Assembly: GCA_043760535.1 (NCBI GenBank)
Contig: JAYUOV010000063.1
Coordinates: 1-18,429 of the forward strand
Reading direction: 5' to 3'
Source: JAZKFT01 sp043760535
GTDB lineage: Bacteria; Bacteroidota; Bacteroidia; Chitinophagales; Chitinophagaceae
Length of the DNA stretch: 18,429 bases
A program made the translations under genes and the position numbers. Below the pieces are notes generated by a model. The model did no database searches, was not told the DNA's origin, and saw nothing but the letters and a program-made list of their open reading frames with translations. This document shows, one piece after another, positions 1 through 8,021 of the stretch. Each line of letters starts with the position of its first letter. The first letter of the stretch is position 1.

Positions 1-426
1 TGCTTCTGCCAATGAAAGCCCATTTGTTTGCTCCAATGCCCTGCCACTTAATTCTTTTTTAAACCCGGTATTAGCAATCCCTTTTTGTGCGTCTACCACT
101 ACATTGCCTAACATTCTTCGGGTATGTGGCATTAAAATATCTACATGATAATCTTTTTTGAGTATTATTTTTCTCTCCACCGTTTCGCAACTAACATGGG
201 TTACAATCAATGTATATTCCCCTGCACATAATGCTGAAAATACAAAATCACCATTAGTGTTTGTGATAATTTGTTTGCCGGTTTCCTTAATGCTTGCACT
301 GGCTGCAACCAATTTTTCTTTTGTATCTGCATCTTCTACATGCCCGGAAAGCTTGTAAGCACAAGGCTGTGTAATAGCTACATTGGCTATTGCAATAGCA
401 ATAATTATTAAAAAAACAAATTTCAA
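1..426 (-). CDS. TonB-dependent receptor, N-terminal part (3' end beyond the left edge)
   Basis: Read on the minus strand, this frame stays open to the window edge. It gives a hydrophobic signal-like N-terminus (KFVFLIIIAIAIANVAI) followed by CAYKLSGHVED and a carboxypeptidase-regulatory-like beta-sandwich domain (around NTNGDFVFSALCAGEYTLIVTH), then MPHTRRMLGNVVVDAQK leading towards a plug domain. This layout is typical of Bacteroidetes outer-membrane TonB-dependent receptors; substrate uptake is inferred from the family. There is no ATG at the front. The best start is TTG at 424-426, directly before the signal segment. An in-frame GTG at 475-477 would add 17 residues but would place a hairpin inside the coding region. 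The gene lies just downstream of the small His/Cys protein at 517-870 on the same strand, a pairing I recall from many Bacteroidetes metal-type receptors. Only about 140 residues are visible, so barrel and substrate cannot be judged. Confidence 0.8.
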   Translation of the reverse strand, partial: MKFVFLIIIAIAIANVAITQPCAYKLSGHVEDADTKEKLVAASASIKETGKQIITNTNGDFVFSALCAGEYTLIVTHVSCETVERKIILKKDYHVDILMPHTRRMLGNVVVDAQKGIANTGFKKELSGRALEQTNGLSLAEA

Positions 427-442
427 AATAAAATACGTTGGT

Positions 443-470
443 GCAAAAAAGTCAGCAACACCTGTTGCTG
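443..470 (-). terminator. Rho-independent terminator or attenuator before the TonB receptor
   Basis: Reading the minus strand, CAGCAAC (470-464) pairs with GTTGCTG (459-453) across a 4-nt AGGT loop, then AC and a run of six T (450-445). This is a textbook intrinsic terminator. It lies between the small gene ending at 517 and the receptor start at 426, leaving no room for a separate receptor promoter after it. It could therefore partly attenuate read-through. Confidence 0.6.
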
Positions 471-516
471 TTAACACTCAATAACCGACAAATTGTAGCA
501 GCTATTGGAAGATAAT

Positions 517-870
517 TTAAGATAGCGCAGGTGGCCCTTTGTTGGAAAAGTGCAGGAAAGGAGATGATGGAATTGAAAAAATAAAATATGACCTTACGGA
601 TTGCGCAACGATAAAAGAGTCATCAATTCGTACAACTTCTGCATCAAAAAAAACTGCGTAATGGTGAGCACAAATTTGGCAGTTTGAATCGGCTGTTTGT
701 TGGAAAAATGTAGAAAAAAATGTTGATTGCTTTTCCTTAGAAGCCTTCTTTACAAGAGTATTTGTTTCATAATTATGCTGATGCCAAAGCTGAACCGGAG
801 TGGCAATAAAGGCATAAACTGCCAATAATATGACAGTAATGAAAGTTTTATATTTTCTATCTATGTTCAA
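517..870 (-). CDS. Small membrane protein with His-rich and CxxC motifs, partner of TonB receptor
   Basis: About 117 residues if translation starts at TTG 868-870. A hydrophobic segment near the N-terminus (TFITVILLAVYAFIATPV) is followed by LWHQHNYE, then SNCQICAHHYAVFF (CxxC directly followed by HH), and the chain ends in NKGPPALS. Small proteins with an N-terminal membrane segment, a His cluster, CxxC and a Gly-Pro-Pro C-terminal tail are, from memory, often encoded next to TonB-dependent receptors in Bacteroidetes and resemble the DUF2946-type proteins of proteobacterial copper loci. A metal-related role is inferred only. No ATG occurs in frame. The frame can be opened as far as TTG at 1017, but residues before 870 look non-coding and would bury the membrane segment. 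The exact start is uncertain. Confidence 0.65.
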   Translation of the reverse strand: MNIDRKYKTFITVILLAVYAFIATPVQLWHQHNYETNTLVKKASKEKQSTFFSTFFQQTADSNCQICAHHYAVFFDAEVVRIDDSFIVAQSVRSYFIFSIPSSPFLHFSNKGPPALS

Positions 871-1311
871 TTTATTGTAACGATGTTGCAAATGTATTAC
901 TTCTTTAGGAATTTGCAAGGGAATATAAAATGGTGCTTTGTAAATACCAAAAAGTGAAGTATGAAGCGTATGGTTAGTAAGTTTGGGAGATGGGAGATCT
1001 GCTAAAACGTTGGGCAAAAGATCAAAGATATTCGCAGCCGTATTTGTATGTTGGCAGGCATTTTAGCCTTTGTTAAAGTAGGCTTATTAAATAGGTAGCC
1101 TTAGTTGTATGTTTTAATTGTAAACCTGTTACCCGAACACTATCAGGCTTTTCTTATGCTATCTTCTATTTCTCCACTGATAGTATCAGAATAGCTTTGC
1201 CAGCTTCTACTATTATAGAAACAAACTGTACTAAAGAAAATTAAATTTTCCATTACTAAGTAACTTTTAGAATTTAACTGCATTAAATTAGAACTGTTGC
1301 CTAAAGGCTAT
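871..1311. other. Intergenic spacer and probable 5' leader
   Basis: Apart from the -7 promoter box at 1023-1030, and the probable untranslated leader of the small minus-strand gene between that box and 870, I see no convincing gene, repeat or RNA fold here. The part from about 1031 to 1311 is AT-rich and without a plausible ORF on either strand. Confidence 0.5.
1023..1030 (-). promoter_or_regulatory. Bacteroidetes-type -7 promoter box
   Basis: TATCTTTG on the minus strand is an exact match to the Bacteroidetes sigma-A -7 consensus TAnnTTTG. No TTG -33 element is visible at the usual spacing. It would drive the small His/Cys protein and, by read-through, the TonB receptor. With the preferred start at 870 it implies a leader of about 145 nt. 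Confidence 0.45.
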
Positions 1312-1350
1312 AAAAAAAGTCCTGCCTCCAAAACGGGCAGGACTTTTTTT
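1312..1350. terminator. Bidirectional rho-independent terminator
   Basis: Seven A, then GTCCTGCC (1319-1326), a 9-nt loop, GGCAGGAC (1336-1343) and seven T (1344-1350). The 8-bp GC-rich stem flanked by A7 and T7 works in both directions. It lies 20 nt past the secDF stop codon and insulates secDF from the receptor locus to the left. Confidence 0.9.
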
Positions 1351-1369
1351 GTTATCTATATACTATTAA

Positions 1370-4300
1370 TTATACTTTCTTTTTAGCCGCTGCATAAGCA
1401 TCAGTTTTACCATGAATATCGCCGCCCAAAGGTTTTTTACCACCAAAATCTACCAATATTGGCGCAGCAACAAATATGGATGAATACGTACCAGTGATAA
1501 CACCAATTAACATTGCAAATGCAAAACCACGGGTTACTTCGCCACCGAATATAAACAACACCAGAAGAGTAAGGAACACTGTAAGCGACGTCATTATGGT
1601 ACGGCTAAGGGTTTGGTTGATAGATTTGTTGATAATCAATCCCCTGTCTGCACCAACCATACTGTGGCTGTTTTCTCGAATACGGTCAAATACAATAATA
1701 GTATCGTTCATTGAGAAACCAATTACGGTAAGAATGGCCGCAATAAAGTGCTGATCAATCTCTAACGGGAACGGTACAATTTTTCGAGCAAAACTAAACA
1801 CTGCCAATGTTACCAGCACGTCGTGAAGCAACGATACAATCGTTCCCAAAGAATACCTCCAGTCACGGAAACGGATGAAGATATACAGACAGATTACAAT
1901 GATGGATACAATGGTGGCAATAGTTGCACCACGCTTCAATTCGCCGCTGATGGTAGGCAATACCGTTTGTGAACCCACTTTGTATTTTTTATCAAACTCA
2001 TCGTAAGAAACACCGGCTGGTATGTACTTGGTTAATCCGCCATAAATAGCACGTTCTACAAGACTATCCACGTTTTTGGCGTTCACATCTTTCATAAAAG
2101 ATGTGGTAATGTTTAATTGGTAGTTGGTACCTACGGTTTTAATAATCGGCAATTCGCCACCCAAAGCTGGTTTTAAAACATCGGCCACCTCAGTGGTATT
2201 TAATTTGGTACCGGTTGGGAACTGTATGGTATAGCTACGACCACCTTTAAACTCCACACCCTGATCGAAGCCATTAAAAATAGCACCAACACCTGCCAGT
2301 AACACCACAACAGAAATGCCATAAGCCACTTTGCGGAACTCAATAAATTTAAACTGGCTATGGGCAAATATCTTTTTGCTGATGGCAGTAAAATAGTTGA
2401 GGTGCTTTTGCTTATCGGTAAACCATTCGGTAATAAGGCGGCTAATCAAGATACCGCAGAACAGGTTCAGTACGATACCAATCATTTGCGTAGTGGCAAA
2501 ACCACGAACCGGGCCTAAACCAAAATAAAACAAGATGGCGGCAGTAAGGAAAGTGGTTACGTGGCTATCTAAAACCGGTGCCAATGAACGACGGTAACCG
2601 ATGTTTACAGCCGCCTGATAGCTCTTGCCCATAGTGAGCTCTTCCTTAATACGCTCAAAAATAATTACGTTAGTATCTACCGCCATACCAATGGTTAGTA
2701 CCAATGCAGCAATACCGGCAGCAGTTAAGGTGGCACCAATAGAAGCCAAAATACCAATGGTAAATAAAAGGTTCAATATCAGCGATGCATTAGCTACCCA
2801 ACCACTTGTGTTGTAGTAAACAAGCATTAAAACAAAAATGATGAGAAAGGAAATAATGAAAGACATCTGACCACCTTTTACTGCATCTTCTCCCAACGTA
2901 GCACCAACCACCTGTTCCTGAACTATTTTAGCAGGTGCATCCAGCGGACCACTTTTTAAAATGTCTTTCAAATCTTCAGCTTCTTGTATATTATCGTCGA
3001 AACCACCGGAAATTTGAGAACTACCACCGGAAATTTTTTCGTTTACATTAGGGGCACTTCTTACATATTCGTCCAAAACAATCGCAATTGGTTTACCAAC
3101 GTTTTTCTCGGTCATGGTGGCCCATTTCTTTTCGCCTTCTTTGGTCATGTTCATGCTTACAGCCACTTTATTATCCTGTGTGTAATCCACTTTGGCATCA
3201 GAAATAGCACTTCCACCCAAATAGGCAACACCACTTGCATCCGGCATTTTTAGGGCAAATAAACCTAAGATACCTTTTGCTTTTAGCTTATCATCTCCTG
3301 GATTACCATACACAAAACGCATGTTGGCAGGAAACTTATCGGCAATAAACGAAAGGCGGAAATATTCGCCCAATATAGCAGTATCCTTTACAGCTACATA
3401 AGCCACCTCGCTAGGAAAACGTTGCTTACCTGTTGCATCGGCATAAGGCTGACCCAACCCTTGAAACAAATCAAACATTGGGTTATCACCTTTCTTCTGA
3501 TTTTTTTGAACATTGGTATCCTGCATCTGCTTATTGAAAGAATCAATAACTGCCTGTGAATTATAATTAGTATCATTTACAAAAATACCTTTCAGGTAAT
3601 CTTTCAAAATCGGCTGCACATCCTGCAACTGCTTAGAAATTTCGTTGAGATTGTACAATTCGAAAAACTGTAGGTTGGCACTGCTCTGTAAATATTTACG
3701 AACACGTTCTTTATCAGTAACTCCGGCAAGTTCAATAGTGATGACACTTTTGCTTTCGTCGGGGTTAATGGTAGGCGATGCCACACCAAACTGATCGATA
3801 CGGGTTTGCAGAATGTTTTTGGTATTCTTAAATGCGGCACTTGCTTCTTTTTGCAAATATTCTAATACGGCAGCATCGCTACTTTCAAAATTCAATACCT
3901 TATTGCTATTGGTAATAAACAAGGGGGCTAATTTGCTATTTGGTGCTTTTTGCTTATATGCTTTTGCAAACAAGTTAATAAGATTTGCATCTCCATTAGC
4001 CTTTTCTGTAACAGCCTGAGCTAAAGCCGCATTAAAAACAGCGTCTTTGCTGTAAGCCGCTTTGGAACGGATAACACCTTCCAAACCTACTTCAAGCGTA
4101 ACGTTCATTCCACCTTGTAAGTCAAGGCCGAGTTTTAATTCTCGGTCTTTAGCTACGCTGTATGGCGTACCCCACCAGGTAACTCCCGTTGTAGCATTGC
4201 TATCAATCAAACGCTTGTAGCGATTTGTTACAGCCTGATTTATGGCAGTTTGGTAAATAAGTTGAGAATCCTTGTTGTTAGGGTATTTAGCTTTTGCAGG

Positions 4301-4444
4301 CTGCATGGTAGCAGCTACATTTTTTTCGGCTTTTTCATGCTGGCCTTTTTCAAAGCTGCGAACAAACCATGTGTGACTTAACTGCCACAAACTCAACAGG
4401 ATTAGGGCTGCGGCGAAAAACTTCACCAAACCTTTCAATTGCAT
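1370..4444 (-). CDS. secDF: Protein translocase subunit SecDF (fused)
   Basis: A 1024-residue fusion of SecD and SecF, the usual form in Bacteroidetes. It is an inner-membrane RND-type subunit that uses the proton gradient to help pull secreted proteins through SecYEG. A first membrane segment lies at about 8-24. The P1 head starts with LKLGLDLQGGMNVTLEV (103-119), and RSAPNVNEKISGG is at 462-474. The SecD membrane block starts near 526 and contains the conserved GMAVDTNVIIFERIKEE with Asp590. The SecF half starts with VEFKGG (730-735) and carries SMNDTIIVFDRIREN with Asp914, the counterpart of the SecD aspartate. Residues 265-345 of P1 are rich in Gln, Asn and Asp. ATG is chosen because it directly precedes a hydrophobic segment. 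The gene stands alone, with a strong terminator downstream and a -7 box 72 nt upstream. Confidence 0.97.
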   Translation of the reverse strand: MQLKGLVKFFAAALILLSLWQLSHTWFVRSFEKGQHEKAEKNVAATMQPAKAKYPNNKDSQLIYQTAINQAVTNRYKRLIDSNATTGVTWWGTPYSVAKDRELKLGLDLQGGMNVTLEVGLEGVIRSKAAYSKDAVFNAALAQAVTEKANGDANLINLFAKAYKQKAPNSKLAPLFITNSNKVLNFESSDAAVLEYLQKEASAAFKNTKNILQTRIDQFGVASPTINPDESKSVITIELAGVTDKERVRKYLQSSANLQFFELYNLNEISKQLQDVQPILKDYLKGIFVNDTNYNSQAVIDSFNKQMQDTNVQKNQKKGDNPMFDLFQGLGQPYADATGKQRFPSEVAYVAVKDTAILGEYFRLSFIADKFPANMRFVYGNPGDDKLKAKGILGLFALKMPDASGVAYLGGSAISDAKVDYTQDNKVAVSMNMTKEGEKKWATMTEKNVGKPIAIVLDEYVRSAPNVNEKISGGSSQISGGFDDNIQEAEDLKDILKSGPLDAPAKIVQEQVVGATLGEDAVKGGQMSFIISFLIIFVLMLVYYNTSGWVANASLILNLLFTIGILASIGATLTAAGIAALVLTIGMAVDTNVIIFERIKEELTMGKSYQAAVNIGYRRSLAPVLDSHVTTFLTAAILFYFGLGPVRGFATTQMIGIVLNLFCGILISRLITEWFTDKQKHLNYFTAISKKIFAHSQFKFIEFRKVAYGISVVVLLAGVGAIFNGFDQGVEFKGGRSYTIQFPTGTKLNTTEVADVLKPALGGELPIIKTVGTNYQLNITTSFMKDVNAKNVDSLVERAIYGGLTKYIPAGVSYDEFDKKYKVGSQTVLPTISGELKRGATIATIVSIIVICLYIFIRFRDWRYSLGTIVSLLHDVLVTLAVFSFARKIVPFPLEIDQHFIAAILTVIGFSMNDTIIVFDRIRENSHSMVGADRGLIINKSINQTLSRTIMTSLTVFLTLLVLFIFGGEVTRGFAFAMLIGVITGTYSSIFVAAPILVDFGGKKPLGGDIHGKTDAYAAAKKKV

Positions 4445-4476
4445 AATGGGTCTATTTTCTTTTTAGAAATCTTCAT
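4435..4476 (-). other. Short upstream ORF overlapping the secDF start
   Basis: In the secDF leader an ATG (4474-4476) opens a 13-codon frame (MKISKKKIDPLCN) whose TGA lies at 4435-4437, inside the first codons of secDF in another frame. It could couple translation to secDF or be chance. No ribosome binding site is obvious for it, and Bacteroidetes rarely use strong Shine-Dalgarno sequences, so this gives no support either way. Confidence 0.2.
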
Positions 4477-4516
4477 TAAAACCCATACCTATGGCATGGC
4501 ATATTTCGAAGGGTCG

Positions 4517-4524
4517 CAAAAATA
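4517..4524 (-). promoter_or_regulatory. -7 promoter box for secDF
   Basis: TATTTTTG on the minus strand matches TAnnTTTG exactly and lies 72 nt before the secDF ATG. The leader between them contains CCATA-GG-TATGG, a small palindrome, and the short upstream ORF. No -33 TTG is visible. Confidence 0.45.
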
Positions 4525-4546
4525 GGGGAAAATAGGGATTGGGGAT

Positions 4547-4728
4547 TAGTTGATTGGTTGATGAATAAAATAGTTGATGGATGGCTTTATATATTGTGCA
4601 TATACAAGATGGTTATTGGCCTAAACCATAAGGCGTTATGCAATTCTTTTTGTTCTAATTTTAATCAGTTATAACAGAGAACCATCCCTTCCATCAACTA
4701 ATTAATTTACTAATCAAGCTATCAACTA
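4547..4728. repeat. Imperfect inverted repeat between secDF and the serine hydrolase
   Basis: The left arm 4547-4580 is built from 8-nt words of the type TAGTTGAT and TGGTTGAT. The right arm 4691-4728 carries the reverse complement of a similar series (two ATCAACTA-type words). A perfect 10-bp match is TAGTTGATGG (4571-4580) against CCATCAACTA (4691-4700). The two arms are separated by about 110 nt with no gene. The element lies in the divergent spacer and may form a cruciform or simply be two low-complexity repeat tracts in opposite orientation. Confidence 0.55.
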
Positions 4729-4741
4729 AATGCCCAATCCC

Positions 4742-4749
4742 TACATTTG
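4742..4749 (+). promoter_or_regulatory. -7 promoter box immediately before the serine hydrolase ATG
   Basis: TACATTTG matches TAnnTTTG exactly and ends only 4 nt before the ATG at 4754. If used, the transcript would begin at or next to the start codon, so the mRNA would be leaderless or nearly so. No TTG is seen at the -33 position. Confidence 0.4.
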
Positions 4750-4753
4750 AAAA

Positions 4754-6073
4754 ATGAAACCCTTACTGAACTTTACCGCTTTACTAATGCTACTTACCGC
4801 TTGTGGCACTTCTACAAAAATGACAAATCCTAATACATATCTACAAATGCCACTTGGGGTAAATAATCCAACTGATAGCAAACTGCTTACAGATTTATTT
4901 GCTCAAAATGCAGATAAGCTGGGAACGGTTGTTAGCAATAAGGATTCATTTCGCCTCCAAATTGTTTTTACGCAAATAGACCGGGACGAAAAAAATGCAC
5001 CGCATTTTACACATCATTTTTACCATGTAAACGACCAATACTTTTACCCCGCTAGTACGGTTAAATTTCCTACAGCAGTACTGGCTTTAGAAAAACTGAA
5101 CAACCTGAAATTACCCGGGGTAAATGCCAATACCACCATGCTTATCGATAGTGCCTGGAGCAATCAATCCGTGGTTTATAACGATCCTACTTCGGTCACA
5201 GGTAAGCCATCGGTGGCACAGTATATTAAGAAAATATTGCTAGTTAGCGATAATGATGCCTACAACCGCCTGTATGAATTTATTGGCCAAAAACCACTGA
5301 ACGATAGGCTGCATAGCCTCGGTTTTAAAGATGCCCAACTGCTACACCGCCTTAGTATTTCCCTTAGCCAAGAAGAAAATCGCCATACCAATCCTATTCG
5401 TTTTGCAGATACTGCCGGCAACATTATTTTTACACAGCCCATGCAACACAGCGACATGCTGTACCAAGAGCGAAACGATAAGCTGGGCAAGGGTTATATG
5501 GCTTACGGTAAAAATTATTATAACGGCGAAACGCTGGTAAATGAGCCATTAGAGTTTAGTAAAAAAAATAGGTTAAGGCTGCCTTACCTACAGCAAATGC
5601 TGCAATGGATTATGTTCCCCACAAGCCAGCCCAAAAAGACCAAACTGAATCTTACAGCAGCTGATTACAGCTTGCTACAAACATACATGAGCATGCTGCC
5701 TGGTGAAAGCAATTACCCCAATTATACCGCACCTGATTACTGGCCAGCCTATTGCAAATTTTTATATGCCGGCAGCGAAAAAGGCGATTGGCCCAATAAG
5801 AACATCCGCATTTTTAATAAGGTAGGCGATGCGTATGGATTTTTGATTGATGTGGCTTATATCGTAGATTTTGAAACCAAAACCGAGTTGATGGTAAGCT
5901 GCTCCATGCTATGCAACAGCGATGGTATTTTTAACGATGATAAGTACGATTACGACACCATTGGCTTTCCGTTTATGAAAAACCTGGGGCAAGTTTTATA
6001 CCAATACGAAAAAGAAAGAACCAAAAAATACTTGCCAGATTTGAGTGGCTTGGTATTTGATTACAGCAAGTAA
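4754..6073 (+). CDS. Penicillin-recognising serine hydrolase lipoprotein (beta-lactamase-like fold)
   Basis: A 439-residue lipoprotein: signal segment then lipobox LTAC with Cys17. The three active-site motifs of the class A beta-lactamase/PBP fold are present in order: STVK (Ser101, Lys104), SDN (165-167) and KVG (356-358, replacing KTG). The gap between SxxK and SDN (64 residues) is as in class A enzymes, but SDN to KVG spans 191 residues against roughly 100 in class A, so the helical domain carries a large insertion. I cannot place a Glu166 equivalent with confidence. It belongs to the beta-lactamase2-type family common in Bacteroidetes. The role is probably in cell-wall or small-substrate hydrolysis at the periplasmic or outer membrane face rather than proven resistance. 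The ATG is preceded at 4 nt by a -7 box. Its stop faces the convergent peptidase gene 18 nt away. Confidence 0.85.
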   Translation: MKPLLNFTALLMLLTACGTSTKMTNPNTYLQMPLGVNNPTDSKLLTDLFAQNADKLGTVVSNKDSFRLQIVFTQIDRDEKNAPHFTHHFYHVNDQYFYPASTVKFPTAVLALEKLNNLKLPGVNANTTMLIDSAWSNQSVVYNDPTSVTGKPSVAQYIKKILLVSDNDAYNRLYEFIGQKPLNDRLHSLGFKDAQLLHRLSISLSQEENRHTNPIRFADTAGNIIFTQPMQHSDMLYQERNDKLGKGYMAYGKNYYNGETLVNEPLEFSKKNRLRLPYLQQMLQWIMFPTSQPKKTKLNLTAADYSLLQTYMSMLPGESNYPNYTAPDYWPAYCKFLYAGSEKGDWPNKNIRIFNKVGDAYGFLIDVAYIVDFETKTELMVSCSMLCNSDGIFNDDKYDYDTIGFPFMKNLGQVLYQYEKERTKKYLPDLSGLVFDYSK

Positions 6074-6091
6074 CCATAGTTCTTGAAGTTT

Positions 6092-7114
6092 TTATTTTTT
6101 AGCGTTGATTTTACGCTTATCAATTCTTGTAGGGGTAGCGTCGCCTGTAACCAAACATTCCGAAGCCAAAGCAATGTTTTTTATTATTGTAGCCATCAAA
6201 TTATAATCTAAAGTATTTGGTTCGTCAGCTACATGATGATAGAATTTGTCTTTACTGGTGCTAAGCATAATGGTGTGTGCAGGTATGCCCGCTCTAGCAA
6301 ATGAAATATTGTCTGACCTTCGAAACAAGCCCTGCTCCGGCACCGGGTCGTACTTAAAATATTGTTTTTCACCAGTAGTTTTTTTAAGACAGTTGTTCAA
6401 CAGGCTTTGCATGTCGCTAAGCTCTCCACCAGTTATGAAGGGCTTTTTTCCACTTTCTCCTTTTCTACCTAACATTTCGAGGTTTATGTTAGCTTTTACT
6501 AACGAAGGTTCTAATTCGGCGAGTAGTTTCTGCGAACCCACCATACCTATTTCTTCTGCTGAAAATGCTATAAATAAAATGGTTCTTTCCTGCAGATTGC
6601 GAATGGTAAAATATTCGGCCAAGGCCAGCAATGCCGCTATACCACTGGCATCGTCATTTGCACCGTTATAAATAGTATCGGCAGTAATTGGTTTAAAAAT
6701 ATAGGCAACCTGGTTTTGTTTTCGGTCTATGGCAATGGTACCAATATGATCGTAATGAGCTGAGAAAATAATAAGTTCCTCTTTTTTGCTTTTGCCCGGC
6801 AATACGCCTATAACGTTCCTTAATACTTTTTTTAAAGTTCCATTTTGTGTGATAAAATTAAAGTCATTAAAAAAACCATTGAGGCCACTCATCCTTTTTA
6901 AACCTATCATTTCCATTCTCCCAGCTATTATTTCAGAAGCTATTAAAGATTCTTTACTACTCCAAAATCTACCATTAAGACTGTCATCTGCCAACTGATA
7001 AACGATGTTTTTTAGTTTTTTAGCCGTAATTATAGAATCTGCCAAGGCCGACTGCCCCTTTGTAAAAAGGGATATTGAAACAAAGATTATAAGCACTATG
7101 ATATGCTGGAACAT
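6092..7114 (-). CDS. Secreted M28-family zinc metallopeptidase
   Basis: A 340-residue protein with an N-terminal signal peptide (hydrophobic to about residue 18) and a single M28 catalytic domain. Visible metal and catalytic residues: SAHYDH (His120, Asp122), GANDDASG (bridging Asp154), SAEE (general base Glu187, ligand Glu188), NLEM (Glu213 where most members have Asp), and KFYHH (His293 or 294). M28 enzymes are aminopeptidases or carboxypeptidases with two zinc ions; the substrate here is unknown. The C-terminus is short and basic, without a PA insert or a type IX sorting domain. The gene is convergent with the serine hydrolase (18-nt gap, no clear terminator hairpin) and divergent from the DUF4397-like gene. 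Confidence 0.92.
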   Translation of the reverse strand: MFQHIIVLIIFVSISLFTKGQSALADSIITAKKLKNIVYQLADDSLNGRFWSSKESLIASEIIAGRMEMIGLKRMSGLNGFFNDFNFITQNGTLKKVLRNVIGVLPGKSKKEELIIFSAHYDHIGTIAIDRKQNQVAYIFKPITADTIYNGANDDASGIAALLALAEYFTIRNLQERTILFIAFSAEEIGMVGSQKLLAELEPSLVKANINLEMLGRKGESGKKPFITGGELSDMQSLLNNCLKKTTGEKQYFKYDPVPEQGLFRRSDNISFARAGIPAHTIMLSTSKDKFYHHVADEPNTLDYNLMATIIKNIALASECLVTGDATPTRIDKRKINAKK

Positions 7115-7315
7115 GAGTAAAGTAAAACGAAAATCAGTTATTTTTAGAAACCATTTCCCCGAATGGGTGTATTTGAAATTGTCTCAAACTTTTTGGCCGC
7201 CTGTTACTTAAAGGGGATCATGTAATTTTTTAATCGAATTGACAATGTTTTAAGCAGCGACGATTTTAAGTACCCACAATCTTATTATTAACCCTTCATT
7301 AAAAAAGGCATCTGC

Positions 7316-7323
7316 TACCTTTG
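7316..7323 (+). promoter_or_regulatory. -7 promoter box immediately before the DUF4397-like lipoprotein ATG
   Basis: TACCTTTG is an exact TAnnTTTG match ending 5 nt before ATG 7329. As with the serine hydrolase, transcription from it would give a leaderless or almost leaderless mRNA. No TTG at -33 spacing is visible. Confidence 0.45.
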
Positions 7324-7328
7324 GCCAA

Positions 7329-8015
7329 ATGTTATTTAAAAATAAAAACTTACAGCCTTTTCTGTTGGCCATTTCTGCTTTAGTACTACTGGTATTGGCC
7401 TCCTGTAAAAAAGCAGATAGCAATTTTAATGGGCGCATCACTTTTCTAAATGGCATAATTGGTGCCGAACCCATAAGTATTAAACTGAACGAGACCGAAC
7501 TGATTAGCAGAGACAGCTTTGGGGTATTAAAGCCCAACAAATCGGCAACTTCAGGCACTTATAAAGTAGGTTTTTATATTGGTACAAGTACTGTTCCTAG
7601 TTTTTCCATCACCACCAATATTGAGTCGGGCAGGGATTATACCTGGTTTGGTTACGATTCTTTAAACAAAGGAAAAGTGTTTTTAAATAAAGATTTTTTA
7701 CCCGAAAAAGTGACTGAAGGCAAATGTGCCATCCGCTTTTTTTCGCTCATCCCCAATAGCAATGGCCTTTTTTTACAAAACGATACCGGCAAAACATTGC
7801 TCAGCAATAAGGCCTTTGCCAGCTACCCCAATAGTTTTGAAGAAACAGATACCACAAGCCTGTTTTTGAAAATGAAAATGAGTGGAACCGTTGCTGCACT
7901 CGACAGCCTTAAAAAACCGCTAGCCGCTGGAAAGATCTACACCATCTTCCTCACCGGCAGCATTGGCGGCACCGGTGTACAAAAACCAAAATTGATTTTT
8001 TTGGAACACAATTGA
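7329..8015 (+). CDS. DUF4397-like lipoprotein
   Basis: A 228-residue protein. An N-terminal hydrophobic segment ends in the lipobox LASC (Cys26), so it is predicted to be lipid-anchored. The rest is beta-rich: one repeat starts with GRITFLNGIIGAEPISIKLN (35-54) and a second begins at about 133 with CAIRFFSLIPNSNGLFLQN. Two such jelly-roll-like repeats and the 'IRFxNLIPN' type motif suit the DUF4397 family of Bacteroidetes surface lipoproteins, whose function is unknown. The assignment rests on recalled motif similarity. It has its own -7 box and no clear terminator; the next annotated gene downstream is ddl. Confidence 0.75.
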   Translation: MLFKNKNLQPFLLAISALVLLVLASCKKADSNFNGRITFLNGIIGAEPISIKLNETELISRDSFGVLKPNKSATSGTYKVGFYIGTSTVPSFSITTNIESGRDYTWFGYDSLNKGKVFLNKDFLPEKVTEGKCAIRFFSLIPNSNGLFLQNDTGKTLLSNKAFASYPNSFEETDTTSLFLKMKMSGTVAALDSLKKPLAAGKIYTIFLTGSIGGTGVQKPKLIFLEHN

Positions 8016-8021
8016 TACGTT

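Noticed and set aside
870..1017. N-terminal 49 residues of the small His/Cys protein from TTG 1017
   Set aside because: The sequence does not look coding and would place the membrane segment far from the N-terminus.
6246..6671. 141-residue plus-strand ORF
   Set aside because: It lies wholly antisense to the M28 peptidase, whose catalytic motifs are clear; it is a shadow frame.
7150..7165. Small hairpin CCATT/AATGG between the peptidase and DUF4397-like genes
   Set aside because: Only five base pairs and no T-run; it does not support a terminator or operator call.
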